Part shown: one piece after another, positions 1 to 8,529 of the stretch
Layout: every line of letters starts with the position of its first letter
How positions within the stretch are numbered: the stretch's first letter is position 1
Source of the DNA: Eledone cirrhosa
Taxonomy: Eukaryota; Mollusca; Cephalopoda; Octopoda; Eledonidae
DNA length: 64,000 nucleotides
Assembly (NCBI GenBank): GCA_964016885.1
Contig: OZ024743.1
Location: forward strand, 183,398,990 to 183,462,989
Direction: 5' to 3'
Position numbers and translations under genes: made by a program
Notes under the pieces: generated by a model
Told to the model about the DNA's origin: nothing
Database searches by the model: none
What the model saw: the letters and a program-made list of their open reading frames with translations, nothing else

Positions 1-19
1 CAACAAAAACTTTGGGTTG

Positions 20-190
20 ACAATTACAGTTAAAGACATGTTGTTTAACCCTAGGTCAACATATGATCAAATACTGCCTTGGCTACCTCCATTATACAAT
101 GGACTCTTCCTTTTGATACTAACCTTAACACTCCCATCATTTATTGTCCCTGAATATTTAAAATTACGTTATACAATGGACTCACCCTTT
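20..190 (+). repeat. Fragment of a dispersed SINE-like repeat (family D)
   Basis: The block opens with a motif reading TGTTTAACCCTAGGTCAAC, which recurs with changes at 49752-49925 and 55705-55920 (+) and at 50862-50985 (-). The four copies share a GTTTARCCCYARGTCAG-like start followed by an ACCAAAG-ATTC stretch, which is the only basis for calling a family. I see no RNA polymerase III boxes here. The 108-residue open frame across this block has no protein character. Confidence 0.35.
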
Positions 191-225
191 TGTACTCTAA
201 ATCTGAATCCTCTTAAACCTTCAAC

Positions 226-450
226 ATTATATACATACTATTATGGCGGTGGATTGGCAGTATCGGTAGAGGGTCGGACACCATGCTTTGCAGCATTGAG
301 TTACGTCCCTTTACAGTCTGAGTTCAAATCCCACCAAGGTTAACTTTGCCTTTCATCCTTACGGAGTGGATAAAATAAAGTACCAGTAATACACTGGGAT
401 AATTGCTGGCCTTGTGCCAAAAATAGAAACAATTATATACATACTATTAT
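226..450 (+). mobile_element. tRNA-derived SINE (family A), complete, with 19-bp target duplication
   Basis: The SINE body is 245-431 and is flanked by two identical 19-bp copies of ATTATATACATACTATTAT (226-244 and 432-450), the target-site duplication of an L1-type endonuclease insertion. The tRNA-like head has an A-box region around TGGCAGTATCGGTAGAG and a B box at GAGTTCAAATC, the internal RNA polymerase III promoter. The body continues through TTTGCCTTTCATCCTTACGG and ends in GGCCTTGTGCCAAAAATAG. Related copies are at 13625-13785, 21592-21700, 30883-31059, 47153-47337, 47352-47503 and 53820-54025. The unmutated duplication suggests a fairly recent insertion. From memory it resembles tRNA-derived SINEs described in octopus. 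Confidence 0.85.
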
Positions 451-451
451 A

Positions 452-582
452 TTTTCACGGTAAACACTTTATTTCAAGTAATTATCTCACATAATATCGA
501 ATATATGAGATTTTGATATTATTTATTTTGAGAACAATACCTTAACATAAGTATGAGTGAGTGGTCATGGCCAGTTTGAACC
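452..582 (-). mobile_element. Remnant of a TTAA-type MITE (piggyBac-like)
   Basis: This block aligns, reversed, with the MITE at 61596-61800. Shared stretches include ATTATCTCACATAATAT and TATTTATTTTGAGAACAATACCTTAAC, followed by the CATGGCCAGTTTGAAC end. The terminal TTAA copies are not clear in this copy, so it is probably truncated. The SINE at 226-450 lies immediately beside it. Confidence 0.55.
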
Positions 583-699
583 AAAGATGTCAATAATTTG
601 ATATGTTTACATAAATATAGATAATGTGTAGATTTATGTTATATTCACATTTCTGAAGTCTCAGTTAACTCTGTATTGTGTAGGTTTAGAAATAAATTT

Positions 700-780
700 A
701 TCACACACATATATATATACATACATATATGTATGTATATATATAGATATACATATATATATATATATATATATAGATAT
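700..780. repeat. (TA)n / (ATAC)n microsatellite
   Basis: This is a tract of TA, ATAC and GTAT units. It sits exactly at the 3' end of the minus-strand LINE that follows, so part of it may be the tandem-repeat tail of that element rather than an older microsatellite. Confidence 0.85.
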
Positions 781-1041
781 GTTTCTTTTATTTGCCACCA
801 GGGCATCAAAAGTGGGACAAGTACAAAGGGGGGAGTTTACAAAACAAGGCGTCCTCAATAAGGAGGAGGCAATAACAATATATAAAAATAAAATAAAATA
901 TAACAAAAAATAAAATTTTTAACAAAGTCCTCAATAGAGAGGTGCCTTGGGGGGTCGCACACACCCCCGAAAAAAAGTGTGCAACCCTTTTCCTCAGGAG
1001 CATAGAGAAGGGGTGCTCCCTTGGTCTTTCATCTTCCTCAC

Positions 1042-4000
1042 CTATAGTCTGATGTAGAGTGAAGGCCCATTCACACGGGCCATTCTCACCACTTTCACCC
1101 ATCTTTCATAAAAACGGCTGGGGTGCAGCACCTCTCTCTCCATCCTGATCCTTCTTCCGAAATGATATCGGAAGAAACGGACCAGTTGTTGGCCAGAGAG
1201 AAAGGTGTCTGACCTCAGTCCTTTCAGACGCGTCCACCATACAACCTCTTTCGCCATGGCTATTACGCAGAGAAACACCGTTTTTGAAGAGGGGAGGCGG
1301 CTTGATCGTTATAATAGACTTGGTGGTCAACCGGATCGGTCCCACCCGTGACAGCAGTTGTTCGACATAGCCCCACAGATCGGCAATGCCCGAGCAGTGT
1401 ACCAATGCGTGTGCAACGGTTTCCTCGTCGCACACGCATCTGGGACAGAAATTTTTCGAGGGGTCCCTACCCGGGCGCCCGTGTCTGTAGAGCCTTTCTT
1501 GAACGGACAGAGCCCTTCTGTAGCATTGCCAGGCCAGGGACCTCTGGAAGTTATCCATGGGTCCCGGGCTGAATGTCCTACCGAACAGGTTGGCCAGTTC
1601 GTCTTCCTCCATGCCTAGGGCTTCTCCGAGGGCGTCGTCGCACCTGCTAACCACCAGCCCTCTATAGAATGACGAGGTGGATTCTCCACTGACAGCCGGG
1701 TCCGCCTGCCAGAGAGCCGTGAGCGCCTGGGCACACTCGGTGTGCCAGGCGCCCAGTTTTCTCGGTCTTTGCTTGACCCAGGATTGCAGCTCGGTGAGTG
1801 AGACGAGTCTGGGAAAGGCTCGCCTCACAAACGGGGCCCACACCGGTTGACCGGAGAGGAATACCTGAAGGTGCCGTAGCCTTAATGCGTGTTTACGTAT
1901 CATTAGCCACGGCATCCCCAGCCCTCCTTTCGAAGGGTGTTGACAGCAGATGGATCTCCTCACCATAGGAGCCCGCTTCTTCCAAAGGAATTGGAAGAGT
2001 GCGCGCTCCATTTTGGCGAGCGTTTCCCTTGGGCAAGGCACAACGGTCAGGCGGTAGTAGATGACGGACGCTATATAAGTGTTCGCCACCTCCGCCCAAC
2101 CTTTCAGGGACAGTTTGCACTCGGCCCACTTGCAGACCGATCGACTTGTCCCGGTTCAGCTTAGCCCCTGTAAACCTTTCGTACTCCTCCAGTAAGGTGC
2201 CGATCGCCCCGATTTCCGAGGCCGTCAACACCATTACTGTTACGTCATCAGCGTAGGCTGACACCGCTTTCCGCAATCCCGGTTCCAACGGGATGCCCTG
2301 CAACAACTCCAACTTCCGCAGCAGTGGCTCTAGAGTCATTACATACAGAAGGGAGGAGAGAGGGCACCCCTGTCGGATGGACCGCGCGATTTCGAACGGC
2401 TCCGAGAGGTAGCCGTTCACCTTGACCCTAGAGCAGATGCGGCTGCTGTGCATGGCATTGATCCAGCCCCTGAAAACGGGTCTGAAGCCTGCCGCCGCTA
2501 GCACTGCATCCAGGTAACCATGGTCGACCCTATCGAATGCCTTAGATTGATCCAAGTTGATCAGGGCCCCACCAAAGCCGGGTTCATTCCCAACCCTCTC
2601 TATGATGTATCGCATGAGGTGGAGGTTATCGTGGATGGACCTGGACGGGATAGCACATGTCTGCGCATCTCCCACCAGGTTGCCCACGACAAGCGCCAAC
2701 CTCTTTGCTAGCACCTTGGCCAAAATCTGTAACTCTGTATTTAGCAGAGTTATGGGCCTGAAATTATTTATATCGTCCCCCTTGTTCTCGTCCTTCCTCA
2801 CTAGCGTGACTACGCCCTTGGTCACAGCACAGGGAATTCTCCCGTTCTGTTGCCAGTTGCAGTAGACCGCCTCGAGGAGATCGGGGAACAAGTCCGGCAT
2901 AACTAGATATAATTCGTATGGAAGACCATCGAGACCCGGGGATTTGCGTTTGCCGCATTGGCTCAGCCCGTCCTCTATCTCAGCGGCTGAAATCAGCTCC
3001 TCGCAGGACTTCACCTCCCTGTCTGAGAGACGTGGCAGGCCGTCGAGGTATGGACCGAAGTCCACATCCCCAACCGGTCCCCCGCCCCTTCCGAACAATC
3101 CGGCAAAGTGCTTTTGAAAAGCCTCGCACATCTGCTTAGGTTCAAGGATCACCCGTCCATCCTGGTCTCGCAAAGACCGGATAGTGGATCTGCTCCCTCT
3201 TTTGGCTTCTGTCACATGGGCCCAGCTAACAGCTTTGGTCCCCTCGTTTCCCAGAGCACGTATTTTGCTTCGGATGATGCAGCCTTCGTGTTTCGCGTCG
3301 AAGAACTGGCCCAGGGCCGTTCTCGACGCTAGCACTCTGGCCACGTCGCCGCTTCTAATTGCCTCTTCTACACTATCTACCAACTCCCTTTCCTTCCTGT
3401 TTCTATTGGAGGCTAACTCCTTACTAAATTCTATAGAGACTACTCTAATCTCTCTTTTGAGAGATCCCCACCACCTGCTGTTGACGATGGCGCCCGTCAA
3501 CCGCTCCTTAACTAAAGTGCTAATCCGGTTCCTGTAAGCCTTACTTGCCGGTAAGGACAAGTTGAGCTTCCAGTAACCGGGTCCCTGTCTATGAGTTCTG
3601 TCAAGGTTGACCATGCAGGTCACTAACTTGTGGTCTGAATAGCCAACCATGCGCATTTTTGGACAACTTAAAAAGTCCTTATCCTTAATTCTAACTAAGA
3701 ACCTATCTAGGTACGACCTAGATGATTCGCTACGATTTGCCCAAGTCCAGGTTGGCGCAGTCGGAAAATCTAGTCGATATCTATCGGCCAGGTCAAATCG
3801 ACTGATTAACCCTTTGAGGCTATTGCACCCCTCTCTATCGGGACAGGCCCCTACGTAATCCCAGCGTGCATCTAGGATACCATTCCAGTCCCCCACTAAT
3901 AGCAAGGAGCGGGACGTCCCTAGAAAAGTCTCCAGACGATGGAAGAAGTCCGGCCGCATTGACCCGAAAGGGCCGTAGGCGGCTACCAACCTAAACGCTC

Positions 4001-4310
4001 CGCCTTCACCACTGCCAAGGTCCAGAACCACTAGTCGACCCTCCGGTTCCAAATGTACCATCTGTGTTGCGAGAACCAGATGTTTTTGCAGCAGGACGAC
4101 AACCCCACCCCCACCTCCGGGCTGACAGAGAGATGCGTACATCTCAAAGTCATCAAAGGTGGGGGCCAGCTCTCGCACGTTGCTGATCCAGGCCTCGCAA
4201 ATAACCATCACATCTATACGTTGTGACCTGAGGTCATTTAGAAGCATTGCTTGCTTCCAAGTTGAGCCCAGGCCACGCGCATTTAAACAGCCTACTCTTA
4301 GCATAGCCAT
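1042..4310 (-). pseudogene. LINE ORF2 (endonuclease, reverse transcriptase, Cys/His finger), frameshifted
   Basis: ORF2 would nick target DNA and copy the element RNA at the nick. I place the start at the ATG at 4310; the open frame extends 5' to a TAA at about 4335 but has no earlier ATG. Endonuclease signs are LRVGCLNARGLG at the N-terminus, an ICEAW glutamate, VGDWNG, SYLDRFL and a GYSDHKLV histidine. Reverse transcriptase signs are FRPITLLN, LDQSKAFDRVDH, IRQGCPLSSLLY and the catalytic YADD at 2244-2255. The frame breaks near 2130, where roughly 40-50 residues expected between the polymerase and the KLSLKGWAEV segment are missing, so I infer a deletion. The next frame holds the finger CPRC...HALVHC (about 1400-1452). 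A second shift near 1280 moves the C-terminus (KEVVWWTRLKGL) into a third frame ending at 1042. Confidence 0.85.
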
Positions 4311-4334
4311 GTTGGTGGTGAAGAGAAAAGGCAC

Positions 4335-5346
4335 TTACCTCTCTGCGTCCCGGGTATCGGGCTGCACAATTTCCATTAGGGTGGGGGATGGGTTGTTGGG
4401 TGGGGTGGTGGTTTGTGGAAGTGTAGGGGCATCAGTGTGTTGTGTGGTTGGGGAGTTTGGAGTTGTGTGGGTGGGGTAGTTTTTTAGGAGGACGCGGTTA
4501 ATGGGCCCGACGCAAGGGGGACCCACGTCCTCTTTAAAGTTGTTTTTTAAAGTTTTATAGGTGTCCTTTTTATTTTTTGTGTTCTTCTACCCATGTACGT
4601 AGGGTAGAAGGTGTATGCAGTGGATGTGATTGGTTTGATGGACAGTTTCACTGCTGTGTCCCTGTCCTTCATGAGAATGGATAGACTCCCGTAGAGTCTA
4701 TCCTTCTGAATGAAGGTGATGTCCTTCATGACGTCTTTTAAAACCAGCTCTATCTCACTCTGTGATGGTTGAGCTGGTTTTTTGCTTTTATTCGCGATGG
4801 TCTTAAACATGACAGTGTTTAGGAGTCTCTGGCTTTTTAGTTCCGGGGGGGAATGGATCGTGAATGAACCATTTTCCCCGTACACTATATATTTTTTGGC
4901 ATCTGCCAGTAGCTCCTTTGCTTTGGTTATATCTACTGGCAGATAGTCGAGGGTTTTCCTTGCCGTCTCGGCGAAGGAGAAATTTTTTTTGTTTGTGTTG
5001 CTGTTGTAGTTGGTGGTGTTGTTGTTATCATTGTTGTTGTTGTCGCAGTTATTGGTCTTGTTGTTGTCGCAGTTATTGGTCTTGTTGTTATTGTCGCAGT
5101 TATTGGTCTTGTTGTTGTTGTTATTGTTATTGGTGTTTCGTCCGTCGCATTGTTGTTGCTGTTGCTGGTGCCGCTGGTTCTTTGGGTTGTTGCCATGGCA
5201 ACGTCAAGTTGTCGGTCAACAGGTGGAGAAAATCCTTCCTCTGGCTGACCTTTCTTTTTGACCTCTGCTACGACAGTGGCAGGGGGAAGCTGTAAGTTTA
5301 TCTTCCCCTTTCCTCCTTCGAATTTTGGTGAAGAAGCTTCAGCCAT
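4335..5346 (-). pseudogene. LINE ORF1 (nucleic-acid-binding type), frameshifted
   Basis: ORF1 starts at the ATG at 5346 (MAEASSPKFEGGKGK) and lies just upstream of ORF2; its last frame ends in a TAA a few bases before the ORF2 frame opens. The N-terminal part contains an imperfect run of RPITA-TTT repeats (about 5010-5130) encoded by a repeated GTTGTTGTCGCAG unit. At an A8 homopolymer on the coding strand (about 4983-4990) the frame slips, and the next frame reads FAETARKTLDYLPVDITKAK, then KKYIVYGENGSF and YPTYMGRR. A further slip near 4540 leads to a proline/threonine-rich tail. By position this is ORF1, but I see no zinc knuckle or RNA-recognition fold I can name. Confidence 0.6.
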
Positions 5347-5559
5347 TTTAAAAAATGTTAACTTTACAACAAGAAAAAACTTTTTTTGTTTAACTATTTC
5401 GCCTAAAGGCGTAGAATATTTTGAGAGACTGACCAGATCAAAGTTTGACCTGGCAGTCCCTCTACAAAATGGTACAAAAATTAAAGTTTACAGACAAGAA
5501 TTTCTATAGAAATTTAAACAGAACTTACTCAGCAAGTTATACGCGTGTGTCCATCCCAG

Positions 5560-5578
5560 AGATAGAGAGAGATCGATC

Positions 5579-5610
<32 letters not shown>

Positions 5611-5640
5611 TACATACATATATGTATATATATGTAGAGG
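5560..5640. repeat. (GA)n/(GATA)n microsatellite
   Basis: Short GAGA, GATA and TACATA runs separate the LINE 5' end from the ribozyme-bearing repeat. Confidence 0.8.
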
Positions 5641-5870
5641 TTATATTTAATTTGTTGGGATATAAAACTAACCTATATTATATTTTATCTGATGAAAGCT
5701 CACCATAGTTTACCTTGGTGGCCCTTGAAATATGTATAATGAAATAAATATGGTTTTATAAATATAGTTTCCATTTATTAATATATTGTATATGTATATA
5801 TATATATATTTATTAAAACAACAGATTAAAGTTTAAGCAAAGAATCGCTGCTTTCACCCTTAACGGGATC
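5641..5870 (+). mobile_element. Dispersed repeat carrying a hammerhead-like motif (Penelope-like or retrozyme-like)
   Basis: This block is homologous to the plus-strand part of 62340-62771. Shared features are AATTTGTTGGGATA at the start, CTGATGAAAGC, CTTGAAATATGTATAAT, and GGTTTTATAAATATAGTTTC near the end. It encodes no protein. By analogy with Penelope-like elements, whose terminal repeats carry hammerhead ribozymes, it may be the end of such an element; no reverse transcriptase is present to confirm that. Confidence 0.55.
5681..5746 (+). ncRNA. Candidate type I hammerhead ribozyme with minimal helix III
   Basis: The core boxes are CUGAUGA (5689-5695) and GAAA (5727-5730). Helix I pairs 5681-5688 with 5739-5746, 8 of 8 positions including one G-U. 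Helix II pairs AAG (5696-5698) with CUU (5724-5726), has an internal C-rich bulge, and continues UCACCA (5700-5705) with UGGUGG (5716-5721). Helix III is 2 bp (5730-5731 with 5736-5737) with loop AUGU. The predicted cleavage follows A5738 (NUH rule). Relative to the copies at 62471-62726, several pairs changed together, for example U-A to C-G in helix II, which supports a selected fold. Activity is not shown. Confidence 0.65.
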
Positions 5871-5879
5871 TTTACTATA

Positions 5880-5909
5880 TGTATATAGATATAGATATAC
5901 ATGCATAAA

Positions 5910-5956
<47 letters not shown>
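5880..5956. repeat. (TA)n/(TG)n microsatellite
   Basis: TATAGA and GTGT runs are followed by a long TA run. It separates the first hammerhead-bearing repeat from the next dispersed repeat. Confidence 0.85.
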
Positions 5957-5963
<7 letters not shown>

Positions 5964-6180
5964 AAAGGTAAACAGAAATAACAACACAATCGGTTCAGTA
6001 TATGGAAGGGATATATTAGGTTAACGCTTGATATAGCAGGAAGAGGGCCTTAACGTTTCGGACGCTAGTCCTTCATCAGAAGGAAGAATGAGAAATAAGA
6101 TAGATTGAAGGGACGGGTGGGTTGGAATTGGAAGAAATGTCTTTAGATAAAAATAACAGGTCCATCCATGTGTGTGTGTG
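5957..6180 (-). repeat. Dispersed repeat with Penelope-like 'CTGATGAAGGA..GAAACG' end
   Basis: The first 75 bases (GTAAAAGGTAAACAGAAATAA onward) recur at 20875-20950, so this is a repeat family. On the minus strand the block contains CTGATGAAGGAC, then TAGC, then GTCCGAAACG, the arrangement that marks the ends of many Penelope-like retroelements as I know them. No coding sequence is present. Its plus strand ends in a GT microsatellite. Confidence 0.5.
6048..6083 (-). ncRNA. Weak hammerhead-like motif
   Basis: On the minus strand, CCUU (6083-6080) precedes CUGAUGA (6079-6073). A GGAC/GUCC stem with loop UAGC follows, then GAAAC, GUU and AAGG. CCUU and AAGG pair as helix I, 4 bp. Compared with the textbook core there is one extra A after CUGAUGA. 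Helix III would be only 1-2 bp with almost no loop, so cutting might need a dimer. It could be a relic. Confidence 0.35.
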
Positions 6181-6195
6181 TGTATATATGTTATA

Positions 6196-6463
6196 TCATT
6201 TCATTTCATTTTACGTCTGCTTTTTCCCTGCTTGCAAGGGTGGGACGGGAACTGACTCTGGCTTGATTTCTACAGCTGGATGCCCTTCCTAACACCAACC
6301 TCATTTACAGTGAGTGCAGGTGCCACGGCAAAAAAGCACCCAGCACTCACTGTAAATGAGGTTGGTGTTAGCAAGGGCATCCAGCTGTAGAAATCAAGCC
6401 AGAATCAGTTCCTGTCCCATCCTTGCAAGCAGGGAAAAGTGGACGTAAAATGAAATGATGATG
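6196..6463. repeat. Palindrome of two opposed RTE 3' tails
   Basis: The left arm (6196-6316) and right arm (6344-6463) are near-perfect reverse complements of about 120 bp with a 27-base loop. Each arm is an RTE 3' tail (GGTTGGTGTTAG, GGGCATCCAGCTGTAG, CTTGCAAGCAGGGAAAA, GGACGTAAAATGA) and each ends outward in ATGATG-type repeats. The loop contains the CACGGCAAAAAAGCACC module seen in the 3' UTR of the intact RTE at 23452-27146. Confidence 0.9.
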
Positions 6464-6669
6464 ATGATTATATAAATATAAATTCAGTGAGAATCGCATT
6501 TCAGCGGGTTGAAAAAGCGAAATGAACTGCAAAATCAAAGTTATGGTGGCGCTCCATAGTTAATAAACCAGAGCTAAACAATATGTTAAAATGCCATACA
6601 AACTGAAAACGTGGTCAAGAAGGCATTAACCACCTAAGCCAAAAAACAAAGCAAGCTAAACAGGTCAAA

Positions 6670-6716
6670 CAAAATAAATGATAAAATAAATATATATATA
6701 TATATATATATTTATA
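6670..6716. repeat. (TA)n microsatellite
   Basis: A TA run with adjoining AATAAATA units, lying at the tail side of the minus-strand SINE that follows. Confidence 0.8.
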
Positions 6717-6719
6717 TGA

Positions 6720-6995
6720 AAAAGTTCCCCTTCAGTCACGAATGACCCTGTGATTTGCACCTAGAAAGTTTCTCTTCAGAAGCACAAGTCCAGGCAAGGT
6801 ATGTGGAAGACCAGCAGTCACCCATACCAGTCTGCCCTTTCTACACCACTGATGTTGTCCAAGGTTAATGGCCGATACAGCTGAGTAAACTGGAGCAATG
6901 AGAAAGTGTTTCACTCAAGGGCACAACACATCAGCCGACCCAAAAATCAAACTCACAACCTTACAAATGCAGCCCCAATGCACCTTCACGTGTGT
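6720..6995 (-). mobile_element. tRNA-derived SINE (family C)
   Basis: On the minus strand the block reads from a tRNA-like segment with a degenerate B box (GAGTTTGATTTTT), through GTTGTGCCCTTGAGTGAAAC and CTCCAGTTTACTCAGCTG, to CAGTGGTGTAGAAAG and a CCTTGCCTGGACTTGTGC 3' part. The 3' part recurs at 56390-56510 and the CTGGAGCAA segment at 15460-15540. The pattern resembles tRNA SINEs widespread in marine animals. Confidence 0.6.
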
Positions 6996-7059
6996 GTGTA
7001 TATATATTCAATAACACAACTATACACATGCTTAATCACTGAGACATTTAAAGTGAGAT

Positions 7060-7345
7060 AAGTGAGTTGATGGTGGTGGCGTTGGTGGTTGTGGTTGTAT
7101 TGGTTGTGTTGTGGCAGTAGTTATGTTGGTAGTAGTGGTGTTTGTGGCAGTGGTTATTATGGTGGTGGTGGCGGTGTTTGTAGCGGAGGTTATGGCGGTG
7201 TTGTTTGTGTAGTGGTGGTGGAGGAAAGTAAAAGGTGAAAGGCCAGTAAATTGGACAAATAATAATTGTGCTCCCTACCGCTACCAAATAGCACAAACAC
7301 CACCCCACCCTGTCTCCTCACCCCACCCTGTATCCTCTTCCCACC
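7060..7345. repeat. TTG/TGG-rich simple-sequence region
   Basis: Irregular GTTGGTGG and GTAGTGG units are followed by a C-rich stretch with a twice-repeated CACCCCACCCTGT block. The open frames across it are low-complexity. Confidence 0.75.
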
Positions 7346-7500
7346 CTCACCTCATTATGCCTGCTCTATATTTTGTTTTCATTTGTTGTCAAGGCAACCT
7401 AAACTAATGCAATAAGTAAACAACTGCTAATGTTCCAAATATAAAACTAAGAGAGAAGTTTCAGCAGGTTTATTTACAGTCAGTGTGTATATATTTATAT
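7346..7500. other. Stretch without recognised features
   Basis: Ordinary AT-rich sequence between the C-rich block and the next TA microsatellite. I see no ORF, promoter box or repeat family here. Confidence 0.4.
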
Positions 7501-7504
7501 ATTT

Positions 7505-7560
<56 letters not shown>
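7501..7560. repeat. (TA)n microsatellite
   Basis: An almost pure TA run of about 26 units, with TATATTTATA units before it. Confidence 0.95.
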
Positions 7561-7564
<4 letters not shown>

Positions 7565-7579
7565 ACTCAGTAACAGAGA

Positions 7580-7965
7580 AGACCCGCCTTGCCAGTAGGC
7601 ATCTCTAACAAAATACACCCCGTCCCACCACCACCACCCCCACCCCATCCACACCACCCCGTCCTATGTAAAGTTATGTTGGTGCCGCGCCATCCGGGCC
7701 GAAACAAATGAGATCGTGTAGGTGTCACGACAAAAAAACACACAGTCCACGCTGTAATGTGGCCGTGTAGGCAACACGGTAAAAACCTCCCAGACCCACA
7801 CTGTAAATGTGGTTGGTGTTAGGAAGGGCATCCAACTGTAGAAAACCTGCCAGACAGTCCTATGCGAGCAAGACAATCACTCTTGCCTCAAGTGGGACTA
7901 CCCCCGTCCAAACCCATGCAAGCGTGGAACACGGACGTTAAACGTTGATGATGATGATGATGATA
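7580..7965 (+). mobile_element. RTE 3' tail copy (5'-truncated LINE or SINE)
   Basis: The block begins in a C-rich stretch like that after the ORF of the intact RTE. It then carries two tandem modules of the type GTGTAGG-CAC-AAAAACAC-CCACGCTGTAA, then GTGGTTGGTGTTAGGAAGGG, a CCAACTGTAGAAAACC segment, CCATGCAAGCGTGGAA, and ends ACGGACGTTAAACGTTGATGATGATG. The nearest relative in the window is 14400-14810. It has no coding capacity. Confidence 0.8.
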
Positions 7966-8019
7966 TATATGACAGACTGTCAGTAACTGTCATTTATACA
8001 TATACAAGGGGAAGGAGGG

Positions 8020-8170
8020 TTTGTATTTATGCATATGTGTAAATACACACACACATACTATATATAAGGTCTGGGGTAGGAAGGCCTTTGTATTTATACA
8101 TGTACCACCTGTAATAATTAGTATTACTTACCAACTCTCTCATATATATATATATATCTGTAGAAACCAT
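8020..8170. repeat. Microsatellite-rich stretch with short duplication
   Basis: CA and TA runs lie on either side of a segment (AAGG..GGTAGGAAGG..TTTGTATTTATACAT) that repeats part of 8000-8030. No gene is visible. Confidence 0.5.
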
Positions 8171-8204
8171 GCACAGACTGGAATATATGTAAAGAAAACA
8201 TGGA

Positions 8205-8282
8205 TAGCCCCCTAGTCTGTGACAACTTGTCTAACCTATGCCAGCATGGAAGAATGGCTATTAAATGCTGATGATAGATATT
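8205..8282 (+). mobile_element. Short RTE-tail remnant
   Basis: GACAACTTGTCTAACC, CCAGCATGGAAGAATGG and TTAAATGCTGATGATAG correspond to the last 70 bases of the long RTE 3' UTR. The copy is strongly diverged. Confidence 0.6.
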
Positions 8283-8339
8283 GTGCATGTGTGTGTATAT
8301 ATAAACATATAAGTTAATATAGATACATAATATGCACAT

Positions 8340-8528
8340 TTCATATATAAAATATGTATGTATGGTCCCTTAACCCCTGAGGGAGTTGTGGGGGCACTGT
8401 ATTGATATACAGCATTTCTAGGGCATTTTAAAACCTGGTGGAGCCCATCTCTCTCCAGGTCTGAATACAGCAGATTTCTTCCAGTGAAGGATAGAGAGAG
8501 TGAGTGAATGAATGGAATAAATAAGAAT
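8340..8528. other. Unclassified sequence
   Basis: A moderately GC-rich block (CCCTGAGGGAGTTGTGGG onward) with no recognised domain or repeat partner in this window. Confidence 0.35.
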
Positions 8529-8529
8529 T

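Larger units (their letters stand above)
781..5530 (-). mobile_element. Tx1/L1-type non-LTR retrotransposon, near full length, inactive
   Basis: This is a minus-strand LINE of about 4.7 kb with the classic order 5' leader, ORF1 (4335-5346), ORF2 (1042-4310), a 3' UTR of about 260 bp, and an AATAAA signal near 788-793 just before the TA-rich tail. ORF2 carries an apurinic-type endonuclease, a reverse transcriptase and a Cys/His finger close to the C-terminus. That combination is known from the Tx1 branch of L1-like elements. Both ORFs are broken by frameshifts, so the copy should not encode its own proteins. The GC-rich coding part stands out from the AT-rich surroundings. No clear target duplication was found because both flanks are simple repeats. 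Confidence 0.85.

Noticed and set aside
17..343. 108-codon frame at the window start
   Set aside because: It begins at a TTG, runs across a repeat and into the SINE, and has no protein features.
1348..3858. Plus-strand frames inside the Tx1-type LINE
   Set aside because: They are antisense shadows of ORF2, whose minus-strand motifs are unambiguous.
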